The notes under the pieces: model-generated
The model's database searches: none
Seen by the model: only the letters and a program-made list of their open reading frames with translations
What the model was told of the DNA's origin: nothing
Translations under genes and position numbers: made by a program
In this document: piece after piece, positions 30,943-40,669 of the stretch
Layout of the letters: each line of letters begins with the position of its first letter
How positions within the stretch are numbered: the first letter of the stretch is position 1
Source: Burkholderiales bacterium
GTDB lineage: Bacteria; Pseudomonadota; Gammaproteobacteria; Burkholderiales; Burkholderiaceae_E
Direction: 5' to 3'
Assembly (NCBI GenBank): GCA_003818495.1
Contig: RPRK01000009.1
Location: forward strand, 1-58,411
Length of the DNA: 58,411 nt

Positions 30943-31755
30943 CTACCGGATGCGCCGGCTGATCCCGGTCAGGCGCTCCATGACGACGATGAGCACCAGC
31001 GTGACGCCGATCAGCACGCTCGAGACCGCGGCGATCGTCACGTCGAGCTTGCCCTCGAGGTCGGCCCACATGCGGATCGGCAGCATGTCGGTGTTCGCGT
31101 CGCGCAGGAACAGCGAGACCGGCACGTTGTCGAAGGACGACATGAACGCGATGAACGCGCCCGCCGCGACGCCGGGCGCGATCAGCGGCAGCGTCACGCG
31201 CCGGAACGTGTAGAGGCGGCTCGCGCCCAGGCTCTCCGAGCTCTCGAGCAGGGCACCCGGCAGCTGCGCGAGCGCAGCCACGGTGGTGCGCACCACGTAC
31301 GGCACGCACACCACGGTGTGCCCGATCACCAGCGTCGTCATCGAGACCTGCAGTCCGAGCCGCGAGAAGTAGATCAGTGCGGACAGGCCGAAGGCGAGGG
31401 CGGGCAGCACGAGCGGCGACATGAACAGCGAGTCGAGCACGCGCGCCGTCCAGGTGGGCGAACGCGCGATGCCCATCGCGCCGCCGACCCCGAGCACCAC
31501 CGACAGCACGGTGGTCGCTGCGGCGACCTTCAGGCTGTTGCCGGCCGCGAAGTGGAGCTGCCACGCATCGAGCAGGGCCTGGTACCACTGCAGCGAATAG
31601 CCCGGTGGCGGGAAGCGCAGCGAGTAGCCGCTGGTGAACGAGACGACGACCACGATCACCGTCGGCGCGAGCAGGAGCGCGATCGCACAGACGGCCAGGC
31701 CCCAGAGCACGCCGTGCAGCGCGAGGGTCTGGGAATCGATGCGGCGTCGGGCCAT
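30943..31755 (-). CDS. ABC transporter permease (PotC-like)
   Basis: A 270-residue inner-membrane permease with six helices. The EAA loop, ESSESLGASRLYTFRRVTLP (~residue 180), contacts the ATPase. This is the type I importer fold of the spermidine/putrescine and Fe(III) group. It is the last gene of a four-gene operon (ATPase, binding protein, two permeases). The C terminus ends ten bases from the convergent diguanylate cyclase stop. Confidence 0.93.
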   Translation of the reverse strand: MARRRIDSQTLALHGVLWGLAVCAIALLLAPTVIVVVVSFTSGYSLRFPPPGYSLQWYQALLDAWQLHFAAGNSLKVAAATTVLSVVLGVGGAMGIARSPTWTARVLDSLFMSPLVLPALAFGLSALIYFSRLGLQVSMTTLVIGHTVVCVPYVVRTTVAALAQLPGALLESSESLGASRLYTFRRVTLPLIAPGVAAGAFIAFMSSFDNVPVSLFLRDANTDMLPIRMWADLEGKLDVTIAAVSSVLIGVTLVLIVVMERLTGISRRIR

Positions 31756-31771
31756 GGCGCGCGGCGTCCGT

Positions 31772-32638
31772 TCAGGCGGGTGCGAGGCCGCGCGACAGGC
31801 GACCCAGCGCATTGAACAGCGACACGCAGAGCAGCACCGCGACCAGGAACAGGATCGAGATCGCCGCGGCGTAGGGCCAGTTCTGCAGTGTCGAGGCCTG
31901 CTGGTACAGGTACATCGGCATGAACAGCATCTGCCCGCCCCCGACCAGTGACTGGGTGATGAAGGCGGTGATCGCCGCCGCGTACGTCAGCAGGCAGCCG
32001 GCCAGGATGCCGGGCAGCGCCAGCGGCACGGTCACGCGCCGGAACGTGGTCCACGCACCCGCGCCGAGCGCCGCGGAGGCGTCCTGCAGGTTGGGGTCGA
32101 GCTTCTGGAGCGCGGTGATCAGCGGCAGCGTCATCAGGGGCAGCTGCACGTTGGCGAGCGCGACCACCAGTCCGCCGTCGGTGTAGAGCAGCTTGAGCGG
32201 CGCGTCGATCCAGCCGACCGCGGCCAGCACCGAGTTGACGATGCCCTGCCGGCCGAGGATCACGATCCACGCGAAGGTGCGCACCACCACGCTGGTGAGC
32301 AGCGGCAGCACGATGACGACGATCAGCGCGGTCTGCAGCCAGCGCGGGCAGCGCACGAACGCCCAGGCCAGCGCGAAGCCGATCACCAGGCACAGCGCGG
32401 TGACCTTGACGCCGAGCCACAGCGTCGATCCGAGCACGCGCCAGGTGAAGGCATCGCCCAGCAGCTTGTGCCACTGGGCGAGCCCCATCCGGGTCATCTG
32501 CGTGTCGTCGAACAGGCTGACCATGCCGAGCAGCAGCAGCGGCGCGACGAAGAACAGCACCGAGAACAGCGTCAGCGGCAGCGCCAGGCGAAGGGGCGAC
32601 GCGCCGCGACCCGCGACGCCGGACGCGGCCTGCCCCAT
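31772..32638 (-). CDS. ABC transporter permease (PotB-like)
   Basis: A 288-residue permease, partner of the PotC-like gene. It has six predicted helices, a periplasmic loop after helix 1 (SLFDDTQMTRMGLAQWHKLL) and the EAA loop DASAALGAGAWTTFRRVTVP near residue 185. Its ATG is one base beyond the stop of the binding-protein gene. The two permeases presumably form a heterodimeric channel. Confidence 0.93.
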   Translation of the reverse strand: MGQAASGVAGRGASPLRLALPLTLFSVLFFVAPLLLLGMVSLFDDTQMTRMGLAQWHKLLGDAFTWRVLGSTLWLGVKVTALCLVIGFALAWAFVRCPRWLQTALIVVIVLPLLTSVVVRTFAWIVILGRQGIVNSVLAAVGWIDAPLKLLYTDGGLVVALANVQLPLMTLPLITALQKLDPNLQDASAALGAGAWTTFRRVTVPLALPGILAGCLLTYAAAITAFITQSLVGGGQMLFMPMYLYQQASTLQNWPYAAAISILFLVAVLLCVSLFNALGRLSRGLAPA

Positions 32639-32639
32639 G

Positions 32640-33683
32640 TCAGACGCGGATCTCGCGGTTGAAGCGCTCGATCCAGGACGCGCGCTGCTCGTTGATCTTC
32701 TTCCAGTCCTGGAACACGAAGCTCTTCTTGAGATCGGCGTGGTCGCGGGCCAGCACCTTCTGGATATCGCCTTCCATCGCGACCTTGGTGTTGGTCGGGA
32801 CGATCAGGTAGGGGCTCTTCATCAGCCGGGACTGCACCTCGGGCGACATCGCCGACTCGATCAGCGCGGCGGCCAGCGCCTTGTTCGGCGAGTTCTTGAC
32901 GACGTGCGCGGTCGTCTTGAAGGCGATCGTGCCCTCCTTGGGCTTGACGAACTCGACCGGCACGCCGCGCGCCTTGAGGATCTGGATCGCGTTGAAGTTG
33001 CCCGGGCTGATGTCGATCTGACCCTGCTGGAACAGCGTGGCGAGCGCCCCCGGGTTGGCCGCGACCGCGGCGAGGCTAGGCTTGAGTTCCTGGATCGCCT
33101 TGAAGCCGGGCTCGACGTTCGATTCGGAGCCGCCGCGCATCTTCGAGACCTCGACGAGCCAGCCGGTGCCGAGCGTCGAGTTCAGGTTGGTGATGCCGAC
33201 GCGGCCCTTGTACTCGGGCTTCCAGAGATCCGCCCAGGAGGTGGGCGGCGTCTTGATCTTCTCGGGGTTGTACGTCAGGCCGACCGCCTGGAAGAAGATC
33301 GCCGGGCCCATCGGATCCTGCGCCTCGGCGATGAGGTCCTTGTAGTGCTTGCTGGAGGCGACGGGGAACGGATCGACCAGGTCCTGGCCGATCGCGACCA
33401 GGGCCGGACCCGGGTCGTGCAGCATCACGTCGATCGGGGGCGCGTTGCGGGCGGCGGTGACCTTCGCGATCTGGTCGACCGACAGCAACGGGTCGAGCGT
33501 CATCTCGGCGTTGTTGTTGTTGCGGCGGAAGTGCGGCACCAGCACGTCCCGGTGCGCCTCCTCCCAGCTCCCCGTGAAGGTGGCGAAGACCAGGCGTCGG
33601 GCCTGCGCGTGGGACAGGGCGGGGAAGAGCTGCAGCGCGCCCAGCGTGAGGGCGGCTGAGAGTGCATCGCGTCGGTTGGGCAT
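32640..33683 (-). CDS. ABC transporter periplasmic binding protein (PotD/family 1-like)
   Basis: A 347-residue extracellular solute-binding protein. The signal has twin arginines (PNRRDALSAALTLGALQLFP, cleavage after SHAQA), so export may be by Tat. The mature protein has the family 1 two-lobe pattern (LVFATFTGSWEEAHRDVLVP; TSWADLWKPEYKGRVGITNL). In a PotD-like context ligands include polyamines, opines and other cationic or aromatic solutes. No binding-site prediction is attempted. Confidence 0.92.
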   Translation of the reverse strand: MPNRRDALSAALTLGALQLFPALSHAQARRLVFATFTGSWEEAHRDVLVPHFRRNNNNAEMTLDPLLSVDQIAKVTAARNAPPIDVMLHDPGPALVAIGQDLVDPFPVASSKHYKDLIAEAQDPMGPAIFFQAVGLTYNPEKIKTPPTSWADLWKPEYKGRVGITNLNSTLGTGWLVEVSKMRGGSESNVEPGFKAIQELKPSLAAVAANPGALATLFQQGQIDISPGNFNAIQILKARGVPVEFVKPKEGTIAFKTTAHVVKNSPNKALAAALIESAMSPEVQSRLMKSPYLIVPTNTKVAMEGDIQKVLARDHADLKKSFVFQDWKKINEQRASWIERFNREIRV

Positions 33684-33756
33684 CGTGGGTCTCGCTTCGC
33701 GGGGGGAGGGTGGGAACGTCGTCGGGTGAAAGGGGGGCGGACCGCTGACGGACGGC

Positions 33757-34836
33757 TCAGGGCGCGGGGAAGAGGGACACGGCGTCGGGCGTCACCGGCG
33801 CGAGCCGCACCGCGGTGCCCGGGGCACGGGGTTCGAGGCCGGGGCGGCGCGGCTCGGCGAGCTTCAGGCGGCGGCCGTCGGCGGCGACGATCTCGTGCAC
33901 GACGATCGCCCCGAGCGGCATGCCGATCTCGACGGTGCCGCCCAGGCCGGTGTCGGCCTCGACGATCCGAAGGTTCTCGGGCCGCACGCAGGCGACGACC
34001 TCGGCGCCGATCGCGACCGGCATCGACGGCGCGCGTGCCTCGAGCCGCAGGCCGCCGGCGAGTTCCACGCTCGCGCGCGCGCCGTCGACCGATCGCAGCG
34101 TGCCGCGTACCGCGTTGACGCTGCCGACGAAGCTGTTGACGAAGAGCGTCGCCGGCCGGTCGTAGATCGCCGACGGCGTGTCGAACTGCTCGAGCCGGCC
34201 GCGGTTCAGCACCGCCACGCGGTCGGCCATGCTCAGCGCCTCTTCCTGGTCGTGCGTGACGATGATCGCGGTGATGCCCGCGGCGCGCTGGATGCGCTTG
34301 ATCTCGATCTGCATGTCGAGGCGCAGATTCTTGTCGAGGGCGGCGAACGGCTCGTCGAGCAGCAGGATGCGCGGCTGCACGGCGAGCGCGCGGGCGAGCG
34401 CGACGCGCTGCTGCTGACCGCCCGACAGCTCGCGGGGCAGGCGCGCGGCGAGGGCCCCCATCTGCACGAGCTCGAGCATCTCGTTCGTGCGGGCGCGCTG
34501 GGCCGCACGGTCGACGCCGCGGGCGGCGAGCCCGTAGGCGACGTTGTCGGCGACGCTCAGGTGCGGGAACAGCGCGTAGTTCTGGAAGACGATGCCGACC
34601 TCGCGCTCGCGCGGAACCAGTGCATCGACGCAGCGCTCGCCGATGACGACGCGTCCGGAGGTCTGCGCGATGAAGCCGGCGACGATCCGCAGCAGCGTCG
34701 TCTTGCCGCAGCCGCTCGGTCCGAGCAGCGCCACCAGCTCGCCCGGCTCGATGTCGAGCGACACCCGGTCGACGGCGGTCGAACCGGCGTACCGGTGGAC
34801 CACGTCCTCGAGGGTCAGGCGTTGGGGCTGGTTCAT
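33757..34836 (-). CDS. ABC transporter ATPase (PotA-like)
   Basis: A 359-residue ATPase. Walker A is GPSGCGKTT (residues 39-47), Q-loop FQNYALFPHL, signature LSGGQQQR, Walker B ILLLDEPFAALD and H-loop THDQEE. A C-terminal TOBE domain starts near residue 275. The order ATPase, binding protein, PotB-like, PotC-like makes a complete importer. The start is the ATG giving MNQPQRLTLEDVV; an ATG 14 codons upstream is less likely since family members start near this point. Confidence 0.94.
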   Translation of the reverse strand: MNQPQRLTLEDVVHRYAGSTAVDRVSLDIEPGELVALLGPSGCGKTTLLRIVAGFIAQTSGRVVIGERCVDALVPREREVGIVFQNYALFPHLSVADNVAYGLAARGVDRAAQRARTNEMLELVQMGALAARLPRELSGGQQQRVALARALAVQPRILLLDEPFAALDKNLRLDMQIEIKRIQRAAGITAIIVTHDQEEALSMADRVAVLNRGRLEQFDTPSAIYDRPATLFVNSFVGSVNAVRGTLRSVDGARASVELAGGLRLEARAPSMPVAIGAEVVACVRPENLRIVEADTGLGGTVEIGMPLGAIVVHEIVAADGRRLKLAEPRRPGLEPRAPGTAVRLAPVTPDAVSLFPAP

Positions 34837-35032
34837 CGGGCGCTCCGCATCGCCCCGTCGAAGCACGAGCCGTGCCATCGGCCGATGCGGCCTGTATACG
34901 AGCGTCCGCCCCGATTGTCGGCAATCCGGCCGGTGCTTGTAGACAGGATCGGGGCGTGCGCTGCACGACGCGGGTGCGCCGCGGGCGCGCGGCGCGCCAC
35001 CGCGGTGCGCGTCCGCGCGCGCCGGCCGCGGA
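34837..35032. other. Intergenic region, 196 bases
   Basis: This gap separates the start of the minus-strand ABC operon from the end of paaZ. Near 34900-34950 there are AT-richer elements (CTGTATACGA; CTTGTAGACAGG) that may belong to the ABC promoter: on the minus strand TATACA could be a -10 box, but the best -35 candidate (TTGCCG) is 20 bases away. The paaZ-proximal half is a very G+C-rich run with overlapping inverted repeats that may terminate paaZ transcription. No ORF with support was seen. Confidence 0.3.
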
Positions 35033-37081
35033 TCAGCCGGGCGTGCGCTTCGCCACGAGAGTGAGAATGTCGTAAGAGGCGACCAGCGCGCCGTCCTGGT
35101 TCGTGACCTGCACGTCCCACGCGACGACGCCCTGTCCGGGTCCGTCGCCCTTGGCGGGCCGATCGGTCTTGCGCTTGCAGGTCAGTCGGGCCTGGATGGT
35201 GTCGCCGATGCCGACCGGCTTGACGAAGCGCAGGGTGTCGAGCCCGTAGTTCGCGAGGACCGGGCCGGGCGAGGGCCACACGAACAGTCCGGCCGCCGCG
35301 GACAGCACGAAGTAGCCGTGCGCGATGCGCTTGCCGAACGCGCTCGCGCGGGCCGCGGGCTCGTCGAAGTGCATGTAGAAGTAGTCGCCCGACAGGCCGC
35401 CGAACATCACGATGTCGGCCTCGCTCACCGTCCGCCGGTGCGTCAGCAGCGAATCGCCGACCGCGATGTCCTCGAAGTGCTTGCGGAACGGATGGATGTC
35501 CGACTCGGTGACCTTCGCGCCGCGCACGTACTCGCCGGTGATCGCGGTGAGCATCGTCGGCGAGCCCTGCACCGCGGCCCGCTGCAGGTAGTGCGTGACG
35601 GCGCGCAGGCCGCCGAGCTCCTCGCCGCCGCCGGCGCGTCCGGGGCCCCCGTGCTTCAGGCCGGGCAAGGGCGAGCCGTGACCGGTGGATTCGGCGGCGG
35701 ATTCCGCATCGAGCACGTGCAGGCGGCCGTGCCAGGCCGCGAGCCGGGGGACCGCCTGCGCGGCGATCTCGGTCGACGCGGTCACCAGCGTGGCGACGAG
35801 GCTGCCGCGTCCGCGGGCGGCGAGCTCGATCGCGTCGTCGAGGCCGTCGTACGGCATCAGCGTCGCGACCGGGCCGAAGGCCTCGACCTCGTGCACCGAC
35901 GCCGTCTCGCGCGGCCGGGCGCACAGCAGCAGCGTCGGCGCGAAGAACGCGCCGTCCGCGATGCGCTCACCGCGCGGCGCGAAGCCGTCCGCGGCGCCGA
36001 ACACCGTCTCGCAGTCGCGCCCGAGCGCGGCCACGCGGTCGGCCACGTCGGCCTGCTGCGCGCGCGAGGCGAGCGCCCCCATCTGCACGCCCTCGAGCGC
36101 GGGGTCGCCGACGACGACTGCGGCGAGCCGCTCGCGCAGCGCCGTCGCGACCGCATCGAGGCGCTCGCGCGGCACGATGGCACGCCGGATCGCCGTGCAT
36201 TTCTGCCCGGCCTTCGCCGACATCTCGCGCACCACCTCGTCGACGAAGAGTCCGAACTCGATGCTGCCGGGCGCCACGTCCGGGCCGAGGATGGCCGCGT
36301 TGAGCGAGTCCGCCTCCGCGTTGAACGGCACCGAGCAGCGCACCAGGTTCGGATGCGAGCGCAGCCGTGCGGCGGTGTCCGCCGAGCCGGTGAAGGTGAC
36401 GACGTCCTGGCCGTCGAGCCGCTCGAGCAGGTCGCCGACGCCGCCGACCACCAGCTGCAGCGCGCCCGGGGGAAGCAGTCCGGTCGCCTCGATCTCGCGG
36501 ACCAGCGCGCAGGTCAGGTAGGCGGTGGCGGTCGCCGGCTTCGCGATGCACGGCATGCCGGCGATGAAGGCCGGCGCGAACTTCTCGAGCAGGCCCCAGA
36601 CCGGGAAGTTGAACGCGTTGACGTGGACCGCGACGCCGCGCCTCGGCACCAGCACGTGGGTGCCGGCGAAGGTGTTGCGCTTGCCGAGCGAGCTCGGCGC
36701 GCCTTCGTGCAGGAGGTTGCCCGAGGGCAGTTCGGCGGCGGCGAGCGACGCGTAGGCGATCAGGGTCCCGATGCCGCCTTCGATGTCGACCCAGCCGTCG
36801 CGGCGCGTGGCGCCCGTCCAGGCCGAGATCTCGTAGAGGGCCTCCTTGCGCTCGGACAGGCGCTTGGCGAGCGCCCGCAGGATCGACGCGCGGCGCTGGA
36901 AGTCGATCGCCAGCAGGCCCCGCAGCCCGTCGCCGCGGGCGAAGGCGAGCGCCTCGCCGAAGTCGGGCTGTTCGCGGTGGGTGAACGCGACGACGTCGCC
37001 GGTGATCGCGTGCGCCAGCGGCGTCGCGGCGGTCTCGCCGATCCATCGTCCGGCGAGGTGGCTGCGCAGGATCTCGGGCAT
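35033..37081 (-). CDS. paaZ: Bifunctional oxepin-CoA hydrolase / 3-oxo-5,6-dehydrosuberyl-CoA semialdehyde dehydrogenase
   Basis: A 682-residue fusion of an aldehyde dehydrogenase (residues 1-~510) and a MaoC-like R-hydratase (~530-682), the architecture of PaaZ. ALDH catalytic residues Glu256 (FNAEADSLN) and Cys295 (AGQKCTAI) have exactly the E. coli PaaZ numbering. The hydratase Asp566 and His571 ([13 protein letters not shown]) are offset by five. In phenylacetate degradation it opens the oxepin-CoA ring and oxidises the aldehyde formed. No other paa gene is adjacent; the nearest co-directional gene is a class II aldolase 13 nt upstream. Confidence 0.95.
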   Translation of the reverse strand: MPEILRSHLAGRWIGETAATPLAHAITGDVVAFTHREQPDFGEALAFARGDGLRGLLAIDFQRRASILRALAKRLSERKEALYEISAWTGATRRDGWVDIEGGIGTLIAYASLAAAELPSGNLLHEGAPSSLGKRNTFAGTHVLVPRRGVAVHVNAFNFPVWGLLEKFAPAFIAGMPCIAKPATATAYLTCALVREIEATGLLPPGALQLVVGGVGDLLERLDGQDVVTFTGSADTAARLRSHPNLVRCSVPFNAEADSLNAAILGPDVAPGSIEFGLFVDEVVREMSAKAGQKCTAIRRAIVPRERLDAVATALRERLAAVVVGDPALEGVQMGALASRAQQADVADRVAALGRDCETVFGAADGFAPRGERIADGAFFAPTLLLCARPRETASVHEVEAFGPVATLMPYDGLDDAIELAARGRGSLVATLVTASTEIAAQAVPRLAAWHGRLHVLDAESAAESTGHGSPLPGLKHGGPGRAGGGEELGGLRAVTHYLQRAAVQGSPTMLTAITGEYVRGAKVTESDIHPFRKHFEDIAVGDSLLTHRRTVSEADIVMFGGLSGDYFYMHFDEPAARASAFGKRIAHGYFVLSAAAGLFVWPSPGPVLANYGLDTLRFVKPVGIGDTIQARLTCKRKTDRPAKGDGPGQGVVAWDVQVTNQDGALVASYDILTLVAKRTPG

Positions 37082-37094
37082 GGGAAGCCTCCGG

Positions 37095-37832
37095 TCAGGG
37101 GGCGCGCCAGCCGGGCGCGTCCCGGTCGAGCAGGCGCTTGGTCGCCTCGAAGAAGAGATCGGACTGCTGGCGCTCGCCCTCGATCTGGGCGGCGACCGTG
37201 GTGCAGATCGCCTCCGGCACGCGGCGCAGCGGCCGGCCCCCGGCGGCCTGCACCGCGATCACCTGGTGCATGCAGGCGCGCTCGAGGTAGTACAGGTCGT
37301 CGAACGCCCAGGGGAGGGAGCGTCCGACCACGGTGACGCCGTGGCTCGCCATGAACATCACGTCGCGCCCGCCGTCGAGCTGGGCGGCGATGCGATCGCC
37401 CTCGGCGGTGTCGAGCGCCAGGCCGTTGTAGTCGTCGTCGTACGCGACGCGGCCGTGGAAGCGCAGCGCGCCCTGACCGCACCACTCGAGCCGACCGCCG
37501 TCTACGAGGGTCAGCGCGGTCGCGTACGGCATGTGGGTGTGCAGCACGGCCTTCGCGTGCCGATGCCGGCGGTGGATCCGGCTGTGGATGAAGAACGCGG
37601 TGGGCTCGAGCGGATGGCGGCCTTCGAGCACGCGGCCCTCGCCGTCGATGAGCAGCATGTCGCCGGCGGTGACCTCCGACCAGTGCAACCCCTGCGGGTT
37701 GATCAGGTAGCGGTCCTCGCCCACCTCCAGGCTGAAGTGGTTGCAGACGCCTTCGTTCAGCCCGTGGTGGGCGGCCCCGCGCAAGGCGGCGGCGAGGTCG
37801 ACGCGCAGGGCGTCGAGGTTCGGTCGGTCCAT
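37095..37832 (-). CDS. Class II aldolase/adducin family protein
   Basis: A 245-residue class II aldolase. The zinc site is His98-x-His100 (AVLHTHMPYATAL) with His164 (MASHGVTVVG), and Glu76 in HPLEPTAF aligns with the catalytic acid. In E. coli such proteins act on fuculose- or ribulose-phosphates; many members beside catabolic genes have no known substrate. It is immediately upstream of paaZ and likely co-transcribed. Its Shine-Dalgarno (GGGAG, 5 nt from the ATG) lies in the arm of a hairpin, so its translation may be regulated. Confidence 0.88.
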   Translation of the reverse strand: MDRPNLDALRVDLAAALRGAAHHGLNEGVCNHFSLEVGEDRYLINPQGLHWSEVTAGDMLLIDGEGRVLEGRHPLEPTAFFIHSRIHRRHRHAKAVLHTHMPYATALTLVDGGRLEWCGQGALRFHGRVAYDDDYNGLALDTAEGDRIAAQLDGGRDVMFMASHGVTVVGRSLPWAFDDLYYLERACMHQVIAVQAAGGRPLRRVPEAICTTVAAQIEGERQQSDLFFEATKRLLDRDAPGWRAP

Positions 37833-37835
37833 GTC

Positions 37836-37850
37836 GGCTCCCTGGGAGCC
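37836..37850 (-). promoter_or_regulatory. Hairpin covering the aldolase ribosome-binding site
   Basis: In the minus-strand transcript GGCTCC-CAG-GGAGCC folds as a 6-bp stem with a 3-base loop, and the right arm contains the GGGAG/GGAG Shine-Dalgarno. The ATG follows within a few bases. This would lower initiation unless melted. Short, so chance is possible. Confidence 0.4.
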
Positions 37851-37909
37851 GGGCAGTATGCCTCGCTCCGGCGCGCCGTGCATCGCGCATCGTGGCAGAA
37901 TCGGGCAGG

Positions 37910-37930
37910 CTTCCCGCACGTGGCGGGAGG
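37910..37930 (+). promoter_or_regulatory. Hairpin covering the sensor-kinase ribosome-binding site
   Basis: CTTCCCGC-ACGTG-GCGGGAGG forms an eight-pair stem (one G-U). The right arm holds the GGGAGG Shine-Dalgarno of the PAS kinase gene starting at 37943. It mirrors the arrangement in front of the divergent aldolase gene 60 bases away. Confidence 0.4.
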
Positions 37931-37942
37931 CCCCTCCTACCG

Positions 37943-40669
37943 ATGAGCGCGCTCCTGCCGAACCACCCCGCCACAGAGCCGCCGCCCGAGGCCGTCGCCG
38001 AGACGGCCCCCGTCGTGCCCGCGGTCGCAGCCCCGGTCGCGGCCGTGCGGGCCAGCGTGCCGGCCCCGGCCCTGGCCCCGGCGCGGCCGTCGGCCCGCCC
38101 TGCGCCGCTCGCCTCGGCGCTCGATGCGCTCGGCGTGATGCTGCTGCACGTATCGCTCGACGGTCGGGTGCTCGCCTGGAGTCGGGCGGCCCGCGAGCGG
38201 CTCGGCTGGGACGGCGGCGTGCGTGGCGAACGGCTCGATCAGGCGCTGTCGGCCGCGAGCGCCGGCGCGCTGGCCCGGCGCGTCGCCGCCGAGGGACCGG
38301 TCTCGTGGGAGGCGGCCTGGGGCTGCGCGGACGGCTCGCGGGTGCGGGTGAAGGTCGCGGTCGAACTCGAGATCCACGCCGACGGACAGCGGCTGCTGTG
38401 CGTCGCCACGCCGCTGCCCGACGCGATGCCCGCGCGCGCCGAGATCGACCTGCTGCGCCGCTGGCACGACGCGTTCTTCACCCGGTCTCCGCTGCCGTCG
38501 TGCGTGCAGGGCGCCGACCTGCGGATCATCGCCGTCAATCCGGCCTACTGCGCGATGATGGGCTACGAGCCCTCCGAGCTGATCGGCCGCGACCCGGTGT
38601 TCATGGTCGCCCCCGAGCACCTCGAGGACGCCCTGCGGATGCGCGCCGATACCGGCCAGTGGGCCCGGCTGGCCGCCGAGGGCACCGCCCGCACGATCGA
38701 ACGCCGCTACGTCCGGCGCGACGGCACCGCGCTGCTGCTGCGGCTGCGTGTCCGGGTCACGGCGGACCCGCGCGGCGGCTACTGGATCTGCTCGCTGACC
38801 GAGGACCTCACCGCCGATCGCCTGCGGGTCGACGAGGTCATCCGGGACAACGAGATGTTCCGGCTGCTGTTCGAGGAGTCGCCGTCGCCGAAGTCGATCC
38901 AGGATGCGAACTTCCGCATGCTGAAGGTCAACCGGTCGTACTGCGAGATGTTCGGCTACCGGCCCGAGGATCTCATCGGCCGCGACCCGATCGAGTGGAT
39001 GGCGCCGGAGGACCGCGAGATGATCGTCGAGCAGCGCCAGCGGGCGCTGCGCGGCGAGCACCTGCCGCTGACGCTGACCCGGCGCATCCTGCAGCGCGAC
39101 GGCACCGTGCGCATCTGCAGGCTGATGCGGCACACGACGCACGCCTCCGACGGTTCGCGCATCGAGCTGATCACGCTGCACGACGAGACCGAGGAGATCC
39201 GCATGCAGCAGCGGCTCCGCGCCTACTGGCAGCGCTTCGAGCGCTTCTTCGAGCAGGCGCCGGTCGGACTGATGATCTCCGACGCCGGCGGCCGCGTCGC
39301 GCTGGTCAACCGGACGCTCGAGGACATCGTCGGACGCTCCCGAGACCGGCTGATCGGCATGCCCGACGCCCTCGGCGAGGCCCGCTTCGAGGCCAACGGG
39401 CGCGGCGCGCGGCAGCGGACGATCTGGGCGCGCGACGACGGCTCGACGCGCTGGATCGACCGCATCGACCGCGAGCTCGAGGACCTCGACGGCCGACCGA
39501 TGCGCCTGACGGTCGTGCACGACGTCACGCGCGAGCGCACGCTGCGCGACGAGCTGATCGAGACCGAGGAGCGGTTCCGCCAGTTCGCCGAGCTGGTCGA
39601 CGACGCGATCTTCGTCGCCCAGCCGGGGCTGGCGACGGTGCACTACGTGAACGGCCGCTTCGAGGCCGTCTGGGGCACGCCGCTGGCCGACCTGGTCGCG
39701 CGGCCGCTCGCGCTGTTCGACAACGTGCTGCCCGAGCACCGGGGCGAGCTGGCCGCGATGTTCGATGCGCAGGCGCCCGGTCACGCGAACGAGACGGTGA
39801 TCCGCCTGCAGCCGCCGGGGCAGGGCGTGCGCGCGATCCGGCTGCGGGTCTTCGGCCGTGCCGCCGCCCCTGCCACGGCCCACGGCGAGGGCCCGTCCGG
39901 CGTCGACGAAGGTTGGCGCCCCACCGACGGCGCGGGCGGGCCCGGCGCCGATCGCCTGTTCGCGGTGGCCGAGGACGTCACCGAGACGCTGCGTCTCGAG
40001 CAGGCCCGGCTCGAGGATGCGATCAAGCAGCGCGACATGCTGGTCCGCGAGGTCCATCACCGCATCAAGAACAACCTGCAGGGCGTGGCCGGGCTGCTCC
40101 AGCAGAGCGCCTCGAGCCGGCCCGAGCTGGCCGAATCGCTGGTCGAGGTCGTGGGCCGGATCCAGGCGATCGCCCAGGTGCACGGGCTGCAGGTGAGCGA
40201 CGGCGAAGCGCTCGTCGCCCGCCGCGTCATCTGCGCGGTCTTCGAGAACCTGGGCCGCACCTTCGGCATCGCGATGCCGGTGACCGTCGACGACGACGCC
40301 ATCGACCGATGGCTGCTGCCCGAGCAGGAGGCGGTGCCGCTCGCGCTGGTCGTCAACGAGCTGGGCACCAATGCCATCAAGCACCGCAAGGCGGGCTCGC
40401 CGGTGACGGTGCGGCTCGGCACCCTCGAGGACGGCATCGCGCTCGAGATCACCAGCTCCGGCACCCTGCCCGAAGGCTTCGACTTCGCGCGTCTCGGCCC
40501 CTCGCCCTCGGGGCTGGGGCTGGTCAAGGCGCTGCTGCCCCGGCGCGGCGCCCGGCTCGATCTCGCCCAGAACGGCGAGCGCGTCACCGCGCGCGCCGAA
40601 CTCACCCGTCCTTCGCTGCGCGAGCGCGGCCAGGACACCGCCGAACCGATCTTCCCGAGGCCCCGATGA
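37943..40669 (+). CDS. Multi-PAS sensor histidine kinase, HisKA_2 type
   Basis: A 908-residue cytoplasmic kinase without transmembrane segments. After an Ala/Pro-rich N-terminal ~50 residues come about five PAS domains (cores near 60, 190, 315, 430 and 540; e.g. GYEPSELIGRDPVFMVAPEH and GYRPEDLIGRDPIEWMAPED). The HisKA_2 dimerisation box REVHHRIKNNLQGVAGLLQQ has the phosphoacceptor His at 705/706, followed by an HWE/HATPase_c domain with NELGTNAIKHR and a GLGLVKALLP box. HisKA_2 kinases commonly phosphorylate ANTAR response regulators, as EutW does EutV, and an ANTAR regulator overlaps its stop by ATGA. Confidence 0.92.
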   Translation: MSALLPNHPATEPPPEAVAETAPVVPAVAAPVAAVRASVPAPALAPARPSARPAPLASALDALGVMLLHVSLDGRVLAWSRAARERLGWDGGVRGERLDQALSAASAGALARRVAAEGPVSWEAAWGCADGSRVRVKVAVELEIHADGQRLLCVATPLPDAMPARAEIDLLRRWHDAFFTRSPLPSCVQGADLRIIAVNPAYCAMMGYEPSELIGRDPVFMVAPEHLEDALRMRADTGQWARLAAEGTARTIERRYVRRDGTALLLRLRVRVTADPRGGYWICSLTEDLTADRLRVDEVIRDNEMFRLLFEESPSPKSIQDANFRMLKVNRSYCEMFGYRPEDLIGRDPIEWMAPEDREMIVEQRQRALRGEHLPLTLTRRILQRDGTVRICRLMRHTTHASDGSRIELITLHDETEEIRMQQRLRAYWQRFERFFEQAPVGLMISDAGGRVALVNRTLEDIVGRSRDRLIGMPDALGEARFEANGRGARQRTIWARDDGSTRWIDRIDRELEDLDGRPMRLTVVHDVTRERTLRDELIETEERFRQFAELVDDAIFVAQPGLATVHYVNGRFEAVWGTPLADLVARPLALFDNVLPEHRGELAAMFDAQAPGHANETVIRLQPPGQGVRAIRLRVFGRAAAPATAHGEGPSGVDEGWRPTDGAGGPGADRLFAVAEDVTETLRLEQARLEDAIKQRDMLVREVHHRIKNNLQGVAGLLQQSASSRPELAESLVEVVGRIQAIAQVHGLQVSDGEALVARRVICAVFENLGRTFGIAMPVTVDDDAIDRWLLPEQEAVPLALVVNELGTNAIKHRKAGSPVTVRLGTLEDGIALEITSSGTLPEGFDFARLGPSPSGLGLVKALLPRRGARLDLAQNGERVTARAELTRPSLRERGQDTAEPIFPRPR

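Noticed and set aside
34890-34960. TATACA/TTGCCG as a sigma-70 promoter for the ABC operon
   Set aside because: The 20-base spacing is outside the normal 16-18, and the -35 match is poor. Mentioned only as a possibility in the intergenic entry.
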